DNA from: Chitinophagales bacterium
GTDB taxonomy: Bacteria; Bacteroidota; Bacteroidia; Chitinophagales; Chitinophagaceae
Reading direction: 5' to 3'
NCBI GenBank assembly: GCA_026936105.1
Contig: JAIXKI010000024.1
Location: forward strand, 62,001-126,000
DNA length: 64,000 bases
The translations under genes were made by a program, and so were the position numbers. The notes under the pieces were generated by a model. The model was not told where the DNA came from. It saw only the letters and a program-made list of their open reading frames with translations, and made no database searches. Below are positions 43,465-52,918 of this stretch, one piece after another. How positions within the stretch are numbered: the stretch's first letter is position 1; each line of letters starts with the position of its first letter.

Positions 43465-44184
43465 TCATCCATACAATTCACGGTGGATGGATTTTTTATC
43501 ATAACCCATTGCCATGATCCTTTTTTGTGCTTCATCCACCATGTTTTTCCATCCGCATAAATAGAAATGAGCAGGTTGTTTGTCTTTGCAGAGATCTTCG
43601 TAAATACTGTGTACATATCCATGATGCCCTTCCCATTCTTCACGGGACAGAGTGGGTATATACTGAAAATCACTTAGCTCAGATTCCAGATTTTTCATTT
43701 CCTCATAGTACAGCAGATCATCTTTTTTACGTGTGCCGAAGATGAGGTAGATCTTCTTTTTTTCAACCGGATGAAGTTTCAGATAATTCAACATACTTCT
43801 GAAAGGAGCAATGCCGGTACCGGTGCAGATCAGGAAAAGATCGTGATCGATAACCTTAGGCAAGACAAATACTCCCTGTGGCCCCCGGAAGGAGAGGGTG
43901 CTTCCCACTTTGATGTTATTGAAAATATAGGTGGAACCGGCGCCTCCTTCGGCATACACGATCACCAATTCAAATATATTGGTGCCATCAGGCCAGCTGG
44001 CAATGGAATAGCTGCGCCATCTTTTGCCGGGTCTGTCATGAATGGGGAGGTCCAGCGTTACAAACTGGCCTGCTTTAAAATCAAAGGTTTCGGTGCCGGA
44101 TACCTCTACCCAGAATCGCCTTGTATTTTTTGTTTCGTCTTTGATCTTTATTACTGTTCCTGTCCGCCAGGGTAAAAGTGCCAT
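43465..44184 (-). CDS. Ferredoxin-NADP reductase-like flavoprotein
   Basis: A 239-residue FAD/NAD(P)-binding oxidoreductase without its own ferredoxin domain. The FAD-binding RxYS motif is R57-S-Y59-S60 in RWRSYSIAS, and the GTGIAPFRS nucleotide-binding motif is at about 122-130; the pyridine nucleotide domain continues with YLIFGTRKKDDLLYYEE and FYLCGW. It ends in an aromatic residue close to the C-terminus (ELYG), as in ferredoxin-NADP reductases. I use ATG 44184; upstream in-frame codons lie before the -7 element. The gene is co-oriented with and just upstream of nuoA, so it may pass electrons between NAD(P)H and a carrier used by complex I (inference). Confidence 0.88.
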   Translation of the reverse strand: MALLPWRTGTVIKIKDETKNTRRFWVEVSGTETFDFKAGQFVTLDLPIHDRPGKRWRSYSIASWPDGTNIFELVIVYAEGGAGSTYIFNNIKVGSTLSFRGPQGVFVLPKVIDHDLFLICTGTGIAPFRSMLNYLKLHPVEKKKIYLIFGTRKKDDLLYYEEMKNLESELSDFQYIPTLSREEWEGHHGYVHSIYEDLCKDKQPAHFYLCGWKNMVDEAQKRIMAMGYDKKSIHRELYG

Positions 44185-44214
44185 GCATGATTTTTTTAAA
44201 AAAGAATAAGGCCG

Positions 44215-44222
44215 CAAAGATA
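44215..44222 (-). promoter_or_regulatory. Bacteroidota -7 element (TATCTTTG)
   Basis: Exact TAnnTTTG match on the minus strand, 30 bases upstream of the flavoprotein start; the likely promoter of the flavoprotein and possibly of the nuo operon. Confidence 0.5.
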
Positions 44223-44258
44223 AATTGAAAACACTTCTTTCAGGTAGCCGGCAGGAGA

Positions 44259-44298
44259 AATAAAAAGAGCGGCATCTGAGGATACCGCCCTGCTCTTT
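44259..44298 (-). terminator. Intrinsic terminator after the CHAT-like gene
   Basis: Read on the minus strand, AAAGAGC (44298-44292) pairs with GCTCTTT (44270-44264), with further pairing of GGTATC/GATGCC type inside and a small bulge, followed by the T-rich run CTTTTTATTTC. It separates the CHAT-like gene from the flavoprotein/nuo transcript. Confidence 0.7.
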
Positions 44299-44431
44299 AT
44301 GGCAAACAAACAAGAATTAAATGTATAAATAAATTTTCTGGGTTAAAAGCTTAAGACGCTTTTTATTTTAATAAGCTTTGTTTTATGAAAAACACCTGCT
44401 ATTCAGTGGTGTCTTAGTGGCCATCCGGAAT

Positions 44432-44974
44432 TTAAGGCTTGTAAAGCCGGAACTGTTTTGTTTCATCATCTATGTTTGCAGCTTTTTTAAACGCCTCGTC
44501 ATAGCTTTCGTTTTTACTTAAATAATAAAAAAGCGTTGTCACAAATATCAATGCGGAATTAGCCTGAGGGTATCCTGCCGATCCGATAAAAGTTTTTGCT
44601 TTTGACCTGAGAAAACTGTCTGCTATTTTTTGATTTCCCAGAGTGCAGCCTGTCACTATTATATGCTGGCCTGATAAGTTTGCATACTTTTCAATCTCTT
44701 TGAAACCAAAATCAGTCCGCGGTTCATCCAGCCTGTAGATCTCCCGGGAAAGCTCAGGCATGATAAATTTTTTATTCTTTCCGTGAAAACAGAAGATCAG
44801 TATCTCCGAGCTCTTTGTCAGCTTGTCATTTTTCAGAATGTTTATCAGGTCATCAGGCCTTCCGACAGCTCGTAAAATGACAATAAATCCCAAGTACTCC
44901 AGAGAGTTTCTTAATGCCATTGCTTCGAGGTCGCAATCAGGTCCTGATATTATAGAAATGGTTTTCTGCTTCAT
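44432..44974 (-). CDS. Small CHAT/caspase-like protein
   Basis: A 180-residue protein with the core layout of the caspase-hemoglobinase fold, closest to CHAT domains. A hydrophobic strand leads to His64 in ILIFCFHGKN; a second strand leads to Cys110 in HIIVTGCTLGN; the C-terminal part reads FLRSKAKTFIGSAG followed by ALIFVTTLFYYLSKNESYDEAFKKA, like the usual end of CHAT domains (ageing helix with FY..L.....AF..A). His64 and Cys110 would be the catalytic dyad. There is no partner domain, no signal peptide and no obvious effector neighbour. Activity is untested; fold assignment rests on motif spacing. Confidence 0.7.
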   Translation of the reverse strand: MKQKTISIISGPDCDLEAMALRNSLEYLGFIVILRAVGRPDDLINILKNDKLTKSSEILIFCFHGKNKKFIMPELSREIYRLDEPRTDFGFKEIEKYANLSGQHIIVTGCTLGNQKIADSFLRSKAKTFIGSAGYPQANSALIFVTTLFYYLSKNESYDEAFKKAANIDDETKQFRLYKP

Positions 44975-45043
44975 GGCCTGCCCGGGCTGTAATACAACAT
45001 TGTTCTTTCAAGATGCCTGTTCTTCACATACTTCAAACTAACA

Positions 45044-48000
45044 TCATTTGGTAATGACCAGTTTTCTGGTGAAGGTTTTTTTATCATGCTTTACTTTCAG
45101 ATAATAAATACCGGTGGCCAGTTCTCCGGGATCTATCTGTTTGGTAATGGAACCCGATACTGCAGGCAATGTGCTGTGATATACCTGCTGTCCCAGTGAG
45201 TTGGTCAATATGATATCCATGTCTGACCTGGTGGTTGCAGTGTATCTCAGTGTGAATTCACCCCGCGACGGATTGGGTAAAATGGAGAACCCGGTAGGAG
45301 TGTCATTCGGATCAGTGGTTGCCGTCACAGAAAAGTTGATCTGATTGGAAGCGAGTGAACATCCTGCCGAATCAGTTCTGAGCACTGAATAAACTCCTGA
45401 AGCGGTAGCAGTGTAATCTTTATTTGTGGCTCCGCTGACAGGCGATCCGTTCATATACCACTGGTTGCCCGTTGCAAAACTGCTGCTCAGCACATTCCCT
45501 GATTGTGTGATCACAGGAGCAACGGCAGTGGTGGCCACTACCGGAACACGGTTGGAAGAGCAACTTGCTAACCTGAAGCTGGTATTATAAAAGAAATAAT
45601 AATAGTGTTTAAAGAATGTGGCATCGGTGGTGTCATTGACATTCACGGCGCTGTTTCCGGTAATACTCATGACTCCCGGCAGGGAGAACGGATAGTTGTA
45701 TAATTGTGATGAGTTGCTGTTTCTGAAAATATTTGCCCCATTCTGACATTCAACGATCATGATATAGCTGCCGGGAGAAGTAACAGGAAGATTCAGATAA
45801 TAGATGGCCCCTGAATCCGCGGGATCGTTTGGCTGAGCTCCTCCTGCGGGGTTCGGGCTGGTGGGATAAACGTCAATGGTTGTCGTTGTAACCGGATAGT
45901 AACTGTAAGACCCGCTGCCTGCACTGAAACTGGCAAGGATTCCAACCGTAAATTTGATCTTGCCTGCAGACCGTACATACAACCTGGAACTTTCAATGGT
46001 AAGCGGTACGCTTGTAGAGAATTTGATAAAGTTGCCTGCGAATTCATTATAAGCATCGGCAGGGGCTGCAAGAACATTTTTATTAGCAGGGGCTAATCTC
46101 AGGTTGATGTCATTCTTTTGAAGGTAATAGGTGTGGTCATTGGTGATAGTGGATGAAACCGCATTGGCTCCCCCCGCAATCGGGCTGGTTGAGCCGGATG
46201 TTTCATACCAGCTGAATACATCGCTTCCGGTCTTCACCGCTTTCAGGAATACCTGGTTGGTTCCGCAAATTTCTGCAGAGCCTGATGGATCATCACTGCC
46301 CGATCCGGTTTTGATAGTAGCACTGAACTGATTATTGGAACTGTTCACATCATTGGACAGATTGGTGCCTACTGTGATGTTGTATTCAGTGCCGGGAACA
46401 GAAGCAAAAGTTGACTGGAAAGTATAAATCACATCACTTCCTGCAGCAACAGTACCGGGATAATTTGTGCTAATGTTGAGAAGAGTGTTTGATCCCTGTT
46501 TTACAAGTGCAGTTACGGGAATATTGGACTGGGCTGCAGTACCAAAGTTGTGGATCCTCACGACTACCAGTTGCGAACCGGCAGCACAATCACCCGGCAA
46601 CGGAGCTACCAGCTCTACCATACCAACATCGTTGGTTGGTGTGGCAAAATGAACCCGGTAGTCCTGGGTTTCTCCTCTTGTATAGCTGCCGCAGGGATTC
46701 ACGTTGTTTGCATTGTTCGTTTCCTGCATCACGATCCGTATCAGGCTGTAATTATCAACGGTCAATCCCGCAGGTATGGTTATATTGGTTGAGAACACGC
46801 CATCTCCGTTGATCACACCGCTTGTTGCTACATTCTCTCCGGGATCGGTGAAACTGCCGTTATTATTAAAGTCAATAAATATTTTTACGATCTTATCTGC
46901 GGAGGAACCGTCACAACTATTCAGTTTGATATAAACCGGCAGTGTCTGCCCTGATTGGATATCTGTCGTTAGTTTGGTAAAGTTGTTATAAGTAGTGCAG
47001 CCGGCCGGGTTTTGATTTCTGATAGTGCCAATGGAGACGCTGTCTATCCTGGCCCCCTGACTGTTAGTGGCTGCCGAGTTGCAGAAAGCGTGCCCGCCCA
47101 CTCCGCTTATAAGCAGAGAATATGCCTGTGAACCTCTTTGTAAAGTTCCCTTGTGCGTCACAGTTATTGTGTAGGTAGCTCCGGGGACCGGGTTGTTGAT
47201 CACTATCTTTTCTACGTTGTCTGTATTATTATCGCCTGTAGTGGCAGCAGCAGATGGGTTGCCGGGGTTCAGGATCCATGGGCGAAAAACATTGGTATCA
47301 ATAGTCACCCTTACATCAAGGTCGTTTACTAATTTTCTTTCGGGGTTATTCAATGCATTGGCAACAGGTATTACTGTTCCTTTCGGGTCGGTCCAGCAGA
47401 TCGTAACTATCAATGGCCCTTTACCTGATGCTACAACATTTTTTGTATAGGAAGCTCCGTTATTCAATACATTTTCTTCAATGACCTGGTCAGTATTATT
47501 GGAGGTGATTACCGAAGCGGCTTTTTTAATATTTACCAGTCCCCAGCCGAACTGGTAATCCGGTCCGGGCGCCGGACCTGCTTCATCTGCAGTGTGGATA
47601 ACAAGCCCCCTGAGTGTGGCCGATCTCATAAAGCTGTTGCTATGCAGTTTTGCATAATATTCCTGTAGCAAAAGAAGGGAGCCGGCTACCGTTGGAGTGG
47701 ACATGGAAGTTCCGCTGAAAACAGCATAAGCATTGTCGCTGGTGCCGATGCAGGACAATAAGTTTACGCCGTCAGCCACTACATCAGGTTTAATGCGGCC
47801 GTCATCAGTAGGCCCCCAACTGCTGAAGGAACTCATGACTACATCAGAAGATGAATTATATCCTCCGGGAATAGGATTCACGGCACCCACCAGAAGAATA
47901 TTTTTTGCATTTGCTGTTCCGGGTATGATGTCATATCCATCATTGCTGCTCATACCGGCAGGCCTGTTCCCCGCATCTACCATTATATTGGAGGCATTGT

Positions 48001-48838
48001 ATCTCCAGTAAGGAGAGCCTACTGCAGGGCCGTTGGAATTACGGTTGTTGCCCGCAGCCTGCACTATCAGATAATAGGGAGCATTATAGGAAATGGAATC
48101 CCACATCTGGGCTTTGCTTGAATAATATCCGAACTTGTAATCTTCATTAGCTCCGAAAGATCCATAGAATTCCCACCGGTTTTCATCTTCATTGAAAACC
48201 CATCCTGCGAGTGAGCCATAGGAATGGCTTGATACCAGTAAATTACCGGACTCGTTCATCATCTCTGAATTGTCATTGTTGAAGTCGTAGGCTACCAACT
48301 CCTGATCTGCGAAACTCATTCCCTTTGCCGCCGGATTTACTCCGGTTGCGATCAGTGTTCCCGCTACAAAAGTTGAATGGTCTTCTATGGATGAGGGATT
48401 ATCCCGCTGCACCACCCTGCCTGTCAGTTCCACGTGTGTGTTTCTTACACGGCCCACATCCCATACGGCCAGTTTATCTTTTACCACCGGTGAAGAACCA
48501 CTTAAATTCAATCCGGTGCTTCCTCCCGGCCACAAAGTATTGGTACCTATCGTTGCGGCAGCTGTTGTATTATTGTAAGTGGTGAGATACAAAGGATAGC
48601 CAAGCTCATCAATTCCGGATAAAACTGAGATCTTTTTATTCTTGCCTTCAATTCTTAACGGCCACCCTTTTTCTTTGGCCAGTGTTTCTAATTGTTGCCG
48701 TAAAGATTTTTCTTTTCCTGCCTGTGTGATAGCATCTCTCTGAAGGATCTCTCTCTGAGTTTTTACCTGCGAAAAAGAGGGTTCACAAAAACTGAAAAAT
48801 ATGAGTATTGGAAAAATGCGAAAGAATACACTTTTCAT
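45044..48838 (-). CDS. Large S8 (subtilisin-like) protease with T9SS sorting domain
   Basis: A 1264-residue secreted protease. Signal peptide residues 1-23 (ending SFS). The S8 catalytic triad is Asp127 (AVWDVGR), His154 (IEDHSTFVAG) and Ser378 (SGTSMSTP), with oxyanion Asn264 (AAGNN). After the protease domain (about 100-430) come a beta-sandwich of the proprotein-convertase P-like kind, a GEVED domain (FIDFNNNGSFTDPGEN), a CARDB-like repeat near 740-850, and a type A T9SS sorting domain over the last 80 residues (ILPNPSRGEFTLRY ... GIYYLKVKHDKKTFTRKLVITK in two parts). It should be exported by T9SS and anchored or released at the cell surface. Divergent from the small gene at 48913. Confidence 0.95.
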   Translation of the reverse strand: MKSVFFRIFPILIFFSFCEPSFSQVKTQREILQRDAITQAGKEKSLRQQLETLAKEKGWPLRIEGKNKKISVLSGIDELGYPLYLTTYNNTTAAATIGTNTLWPGGSTGLNLSGSSPVVKDKLAVWDVGRVRNTHVELTGRVVQRDNPSSIEDHSTFVAGTLIATGVNPAAKGMSFADQELVAYDFNNDNSEMMNESGNLLVSSHSYGSLAGWVFNEDENRWEFYGSFGANEDYKFGYYSSKAQMWDSISYNAPYYLIVQAAGNNRNSNGPAVGSPYWRYNASNIMVDAGNRPAGMSSNDGYDIIPGTANAKNILLVGAVNPIPGGYNSSSDVVMSSFSSWGPTDDGRIKPDVVADGVNLLSCIGTSDNAYAVFSGTSMSTPTVAGSLLLLQEYYAKLHSNSFMRSATLRGLVIHTADEAGPAPGPDYQFGWGLVNIKKAASVITSNNTDQVIEENVLNNGASYTKNVVASGKGPLIVTICWTDPKGTVIPVANALNNPERKLVNDLDVRVTIDTNVFRPWILNPGNPSAAATTGDNNTDNVEKIVINNPVPGATYTITVTHKGTLQRGSQAYSLLISGVGGHAFCNSAATNSQGARIDSVSIGTIRNQNPAGCTTYNNFTKLTTDIQSGQTLPVYIKLNSCDGSSADKIVKIFIDFNNNGSFTDPGENVATSGVINGDGVFSTNITIPAGLTVDNYSLIRIVMQETNNANNVNPCGSYTRGETQDYRVHFATPTNDVGMVELVAPLPGDCAAGSQLVVVRIHNFGTAAQSNIPVTALVKQGSNTLLNISTNYPGTVAAGSDVIYTFQSTFASVPGTEYNITVGTNLSNDVNSSNNQFSATIKTGSGSDDPSGSAEICGTNQVFLKAVKTGSDVFSWYETSGSTSPIAGGANAVSSTITNDHTYYLQKNDINLRLAPANKNVLAAPADAYNEFAGNFIKFSTSVPLTIESSRLYVRSAGKIKFTVGILASFSAGSGSYSYYPVTTTTIDVYPTSPNPAGGAQPNDPADSGAIYYLNLPVTSPGSYIMIVECQNGANIFRNSNSSQLYNYPFSLPGVMSITGNSAVNVNDTTDATFFKHYYYFFYNTSFRLASCSSNRVPVVATTAVAPVITQSGNVLSSSFATGNQWYMNGSPVSGATNKDYTATASGVYSVLRTDSAGCSLASNQINFSVTATTDPNDTPTGFSILPNPSRGEFTLRYTATTRSDMDIILTNSLGQQVYHSTLPAVSGSITKQIDPGELATGIYYLKVKHDKKTFTRKLVITK

Positions 48839-48912
48839 AAAGGGTATTTGAAAATTTATCTAATGTACGTTATTTATATTTTGATGCGGAAATTGTAATA
48901 GTTTTACAGTAT

Positions 48913-49371
48913 ATGAATTTACAGTTATTTCTTTTATCAGGATTATTTTTTGTTTCAGGCTCTTTACTGCCGCCCCGGGAAAGTCTGTGTAAGCGGCAGG
49001 GTTTGCAGGGCTACGTTTATCTTGTGTCCGGCAATCAGATGCCTTCTCCCGACAGGCCTTCATCAGGTCACAAAGGCTTGCAGACTACCGTTTATATATA
49101 CCGGCTTACTAATCTTAATGATGTGACCCGCCTGAACGAATCCGCTTTTTATTCCGGTATTTCAACCGAATTTGTAAAGACCGTTAAAACCGATAAGAAC
49201 GGGCATTTTAAAGTAAAACTAAAACCCGGCCGGTATTCTCTTTTTATAAAAAAAGATGATCTCTTTTTCTCAAATGTTTTTGATGAAAAGAATAACATCT
49301 TTCCGGTGGAGGTTGTGGCAAAGAAAATGACCGACGTTGTTTTCAATGCTGATTATGATGCGGTCTACTGA
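48913..49371 (+). CDS. Exported protein with carboxypeptidase-like regulatory fold
   Basis: A 152-residue protein with a signal sequence (MNLQLFLLSGLFFVSGSLL) and a beta-sandwich of the carboxypeptidase regulatory kind: GLQGYVYLVSGNQMP, TVYIYRLTN, then FVKTVKTDKNGHFKVKLKPGRYSLFIK. A single Cys (Cys26) lies just after the signal sequence but not in a clear lipobox. It stands between the divergent subtilase and mfd. Function unknown; the fold usually mediates binding or stabilisation on the cell surface. Confidence 0.72.
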   Translation: MNLQLFLLSGLFFVSGSLLPPRESLCKRQGLQGYVYLVSGNQMPSPDRPSSGHKGLQTTVYIYRLTNLNDVTRLNESAFYSGISTEFVKTVKTDKNGHFKVKLKPGRYSLFIKKDDLFFSNVFDEKNNIFPVEVVAKKMTDVVFNADYDAVY

Positions 49372-49422
49372 TTTTCACTCAACCTTTTGAACAACTCATT
49401 ATTACCGGCTGCGGATATTTTG

Positions 49423-49430
49423 TATTTTTG
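49423..49430 (+). promoter_or_regulatory. Bacteroidota -7 element (TATTTTTG) for mfd
   Basis: Exact TAnnTTTG match 9 bases before ATG 49440 (12 before ATG 49443), giving a very short leader. Confidence 0.5.
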
Positions 49431-49439
49431 CCGTGCGGA

Positions 49440-52400
49440 ATGATGAACAACGAGTTGTTGCAGCTTTTTCAAAATACCCCCCGCCTGTTTCAGCTGGCGG
49501 ACAGGCTTTCTTTTTCCCAACCTCAAAATATTTATCTGAAAGGACTGCATGGCAGCGCTTCACAATTTGTGGTAGCAGCCACTTTTGCTCATCCTTCCTG
49601 TAGCCTGCTTAATCACCTGATCGTGTTGAATGATGCGGAAGAAGCAGCCTATTTTCATAATACGATAGAAAATCTGACCGGGGCGCTGGACCTGTTCTAC
49701 TTTCCCTCTTCTTTCCGTACCAAAAAGAATTTTAAATTATTGAACTCCTCCCATGTCATGTTGCGGACGGAAGCGCTGGCAAAGCTTGCATCGGGAGGAA
49801 ACAAAAAGATACTGGTCACTTATCCGGAGGCCCTGCAGGAAAAGGTGACCATACCCGATACACTTTCTTCAAGCATTATTTCCATCAAGACCGCAGATCA
49901 GCTTGATGTAGGAAAACTGTTATTGCAACTGGCCGACCATGGTTTTGAGCGTACTGATTTTGTATATGAACCGGGACAGTTTGCCATCCGCGGTGGTATT
50001 CTGGATATTTATTCTTTTGATAATGACAAGCCCTACCGTATAGAACTTTTCGGCAACGATGTGGATTCCATCCGCATCATTGACCCCGAAACACAACTCA
50101 GCGAGAGGAAATTGCTGCAGGTGAATATTATTCCCAATGTAGATACTCAATTTGAAAACGATGCAAAGATTTCCCTGCTTGAATTCCTTCCGGAGAATAC
50201 CGTTGTATGGATGCAGGACTATGAATGGTGCATGGAAAAGATCAGGGAAGCAACGGCAGATCTGAAGAATTTTTTAAAAGGAGAAAGACAAAATGCACGA
50301 GTGCAGGACAGTGACGATCCGATGGAAAGGAAGAATGTCTCCGAAGATGATTTTATAACTGAACCAGAACTGAAACAAAAACTCCCCGGAAGACACCTGG
50401 TGGAATTTGGTTACCATTCTTCTTCTGCTTCGTATGAGATCGAATTCAATACAAAGGAGCAGCCGGCTTTCAACCGCCGCTTTGATCTGCTGATGCAGGA
50501 TCTGAAAGACTGGAAGAAAAAAGGATTTCAATTGTATCTGTTTGCCGGGAACCCAAAGCAACTGGAACGGCTCTACAGTATCTTCAATGACCTGAAAGAA
50601 GAGATTCAATTCACTCCGGTGGCTACATCAATACATGAGGGATTCATTGATGAAGACCTGAAGATTGTTTGTTATACCGATCACCAGATCTTTCAGCGTT
50701 ATCACAAATACAATGTAAGGCAGGCATATAATAAAAATAAAGCGCTGACGCTGAAAACTCTTCGTGAATTGCAGCCCGGAGATTTTGTGACGCATATTGA
50801 TCATGGTGTCGGGGTGTTCAGCGGACTGCAGAAACTCGACGTGAATGGCAAGCTTCAGGAAGTGGTGCGGATCATTTACAAAGACAATGACATTCTTTAT
50901 GTCAATATCAATTCACTGCATAAGATTGCGAAGTACACAGGGAAGGAAGGCACCATTCCAAAGATCAACAAGCTGGGCAGTGATGCATGGAGCAGGCTGA
51001 AGGAAAAGACAAAATCCAAAGTAAAAGAGATCGCTTTTGACCTGATCAAACTATATGCAAAACGTAAGGCGCAGCAGGGTTTTGCCTTTTCGCCGGATAA
51101 CTATATGCAGACAGAGCTGGAAGCATCTTTTATTTATGAAGATACTCCGGAGCAGAGCAGGTCGGCTGCCGATGTGAAAAAAGACATGGAATCCGCTGCT
51201 CCCATGGACCGGCTGATCTGTGGTGATGTGGGTTTCGGAAAAACAGAAGTGGCCATTCGGGCGGCATTCAAAGCCTGTGTGGACGGAAAGCAGGTTGCCG
51301 TGCTTGTTCCCACCACCATTCTTGCCTTTCAGCATTACAAAACTTTTTGTGACCGTCTGAAAGATTTCCCGGTAACGGTGGATTATATCAACCGTTTCAA
51401 ATCAACCAAAGAAAAAAAAGAAACACTGAAAAAACTCAGCGAGGGAAAGATCGAGATCATCATAGGCACTCATGCATTGCTGGGAAAGGATGTGAAGTTC
51501 AAAGACCTCGGCTTGCTGATCATTGATGAAGAACAGAAATTCGGCGTGGGCCACAAGGAAAAGATCAAGACATTAAAGACCAATGTGGATTGCCTGACAC
51601 TTACAGCTACCCCTATTCCCCGAACCCTGCAATTTTCATTGATGGGAGCAAGGGATCTGAGCATCATCAACACGCCTCCGCCTAACCGCCAACCGATACA
51701 GACCGAAGTGATGGTGTATAATGAAGATGTGATCCGTGATGCCATTTATTATGAGACCGAAAGAGGCGGGCAGGTGTTTTTCATTTTCAACCGTGTCAAT
51801 GGGCTTCCTGAAATGGCTTCCATCATTCAGGGTTTGTGCCCTGATCTGAGCATCGGTTATGCACATGGCCAGATGGAAGGAAATGTGCTGGAAAAAAGGA
51901 TCCTCGATTTCATTGACGGAAAATATGATGTGCTGGTCTGCACCAACATCATTGAAAGCGGAGTGGATATTCCCAATGTAAACACCATCATTGTGAACAA
52001 TGCTCATCAATTCGGATTAAGCGATCTGCATCAGCTCAGGGGCAGGGTAGGGCGAAGTAACCGGAAAGCTTTTTGTTATTTGCTGGCGCCGCCGATGATC
52101 ACCTTGCCTTCCGATTCCAGAAAAAGACTGCAAACGCTGGAACAGCACAGTGAATTGGGAAGCGGATTTCAGATCGCCATGAGAGACCTTGATATACGCG
52201 GCGCCGGAAATATTTTAGGCGGCGAGCAAAGCGGTTTTATGGCGGAGATTGGTTTTGAAATGTACCAGAAAGTCCTCAACGAAGCTATAAAAGAATTGAA
52301 GCGGACAGATTTTAAAGAGTTGTTCAAAGAAGAGATCGCTAAACAGGATGATTTTGTTCAGGATTGCATGATAGATACCGACCTGGAGATACTCATCCCC

Positions 52401-52841
52401 GATGATTATGTAGAAAGTGTAACGGAACGCTTGTCGCTGTACACCCGGATGGACAATTGTGAGAACGATGAAGAATTGGATCTGCTTAAAGAAGAACTGA
52501 AAGACCGTTTCGGCCCCGTTCCGCAGCAAGTGGAAGATCTGTTCACTACCGTTCGATGCAGAAGGCTGGCCGTGGACCTTGGTTTTGAAAAAATGTCACT
52601 GAAGAGCGATTCACTAAGATGCTATTTCATCAACAAAAATGACTCTCCTTACTTTGAATCAGAAACTTTCAGGAATATTCTTTCTTATATTCAGACAGAG
52701 ACCAATAAAGCAACTTTAAAGCAGGTAAGTAAAATGTTTTTACTGAAGATAGAACCGGTTGAAAGCATGGAAGGAATGTTTCGTTTTCTTGCTCAGTTAC
52801 ACCAGTATTGTTTTGAACAAAAGAAAGCACCTGTTGCATAA
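49440..52841 (+). CDS. mfd: Transcription-repair coupling factor
   Basis: Mfd removes stalled RNA polymerase and recruits UvrA to lesions. This 1133-residue protein has the full order of domains: N-terminal UvrB-like module, the RNA-polymerase-interacting domain starting about residue 435 (LQPGDFVTHIDHGVGVFSGL), a RecG-like translocase with Walker A GDVGFGKTE near 596 and DEEQKFGVGHKEKIK, helicase motif VI QLRGRVGRS, and the C-terminal TRCF domain. ATG 49440 or 49443 begins the protein (MMNNELLQ); the TTG at 49428 overlaps the -7 element and is rejected. The two flanking genes of large size are secreted subtilases, unrelated in function. Confidence 0.97.
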   Translation: MMNNELLQLFQNTPRLFQLADRLSFSQPQNIYLKGLHGSASQFVVAATFAHPSCSLLNHLIVLNDAEEAAYFHNTIENLTGALDLFYFPSSFRTKKNFKLLNSSHVMLRTEALAKLASGGNKKILVTYPEALQEKVTIPDTLSSSIISIKTADQLDVGKLLLQLADHGFERTDFVYEPGQFAIRGGILDIYSFDNDKPYRIELFGNDVDSIRIIDPETQLSERKLLQVNIIPNVDTQFENDAKISLLEFLPENTVVWMQDYEWCMEKIREATADLKNFLKGERQNARVQDSDDPMERKNVSEDDFITEPELKQKLPGRHLVEFGYHSSSASYEIEFNTKEQPAFNRRFDLLMQDLKDWKKKGFQLYLFAGNPKQLERLYSIFNDLKEEIQFTPVATSIHEGFIDEDLKIVCYTDHQIFQRYHKYNVRQAYNKNKALTLKTLRELQPGDFVTHIDHGVGVFSGLQKLDVNGKLQEVVRIIYKDNDILYVNINSLHKIAKYTGKEGTIPKINKLGSDAWSRLKEKTKSKVKEIAFDLIKLYAKRKAQQGFAFSPDNYMQTELEASFIYEDTPEQSRSAADVKKDMESAAPMDRLICGDVGFGKTEVAIRAAFKACVDGKQVAVLVPTTILAFQHYKTFCDRLKDFPVTVDYINRFKSTKEKKETLKKLSEGKIEIIIGTHALLGKDVKFKDLGLLIIDEEQKFGVGHKEKIKTLKTNVDCLTLTATPIPRTLQFSLMGARDLSIINTPPPNRQPIQTEVMVYNEDVIRDAIYYETERGGQVFFIFNRVNGLPEMASIIQGLCPDLSIGYAHGQMEGNVLEKRILDFIDGKYDVLVCTNIIESGVDIPNVNTIIVNNAHQFGLSDLHQLRGRVGRSNRKAFCYLLAPPMITLPSDSRKRLQTLEQHSELGSGFQIAMRDLDIRGAGNILGGEQSGFMAEIGFEMYQKVLNEAIKELKRTDFKELFKEEIAKQDDFVQDCMIDTDLEILIPDDYVESVTERLSLYTRMDNCENDEELDLLKEELKDRFGPVPQQVEDLFTTVRCRRLAVDLGFEKMSLKSDSLRCYFINKNDSPYFESETFRNILSYIQTETNKATLKQVSKMFLLKIEPVESMEGMFRFLAQLHQYCFEQKKAPVA

Positions 52842-52918
52842 GCGGGTGACTTGCAGGCAGTCGGGCAAGGGTAGATATTTTGGCTTAATTGCATTATTTT
52901 TAAAGAATAATTGCAATT

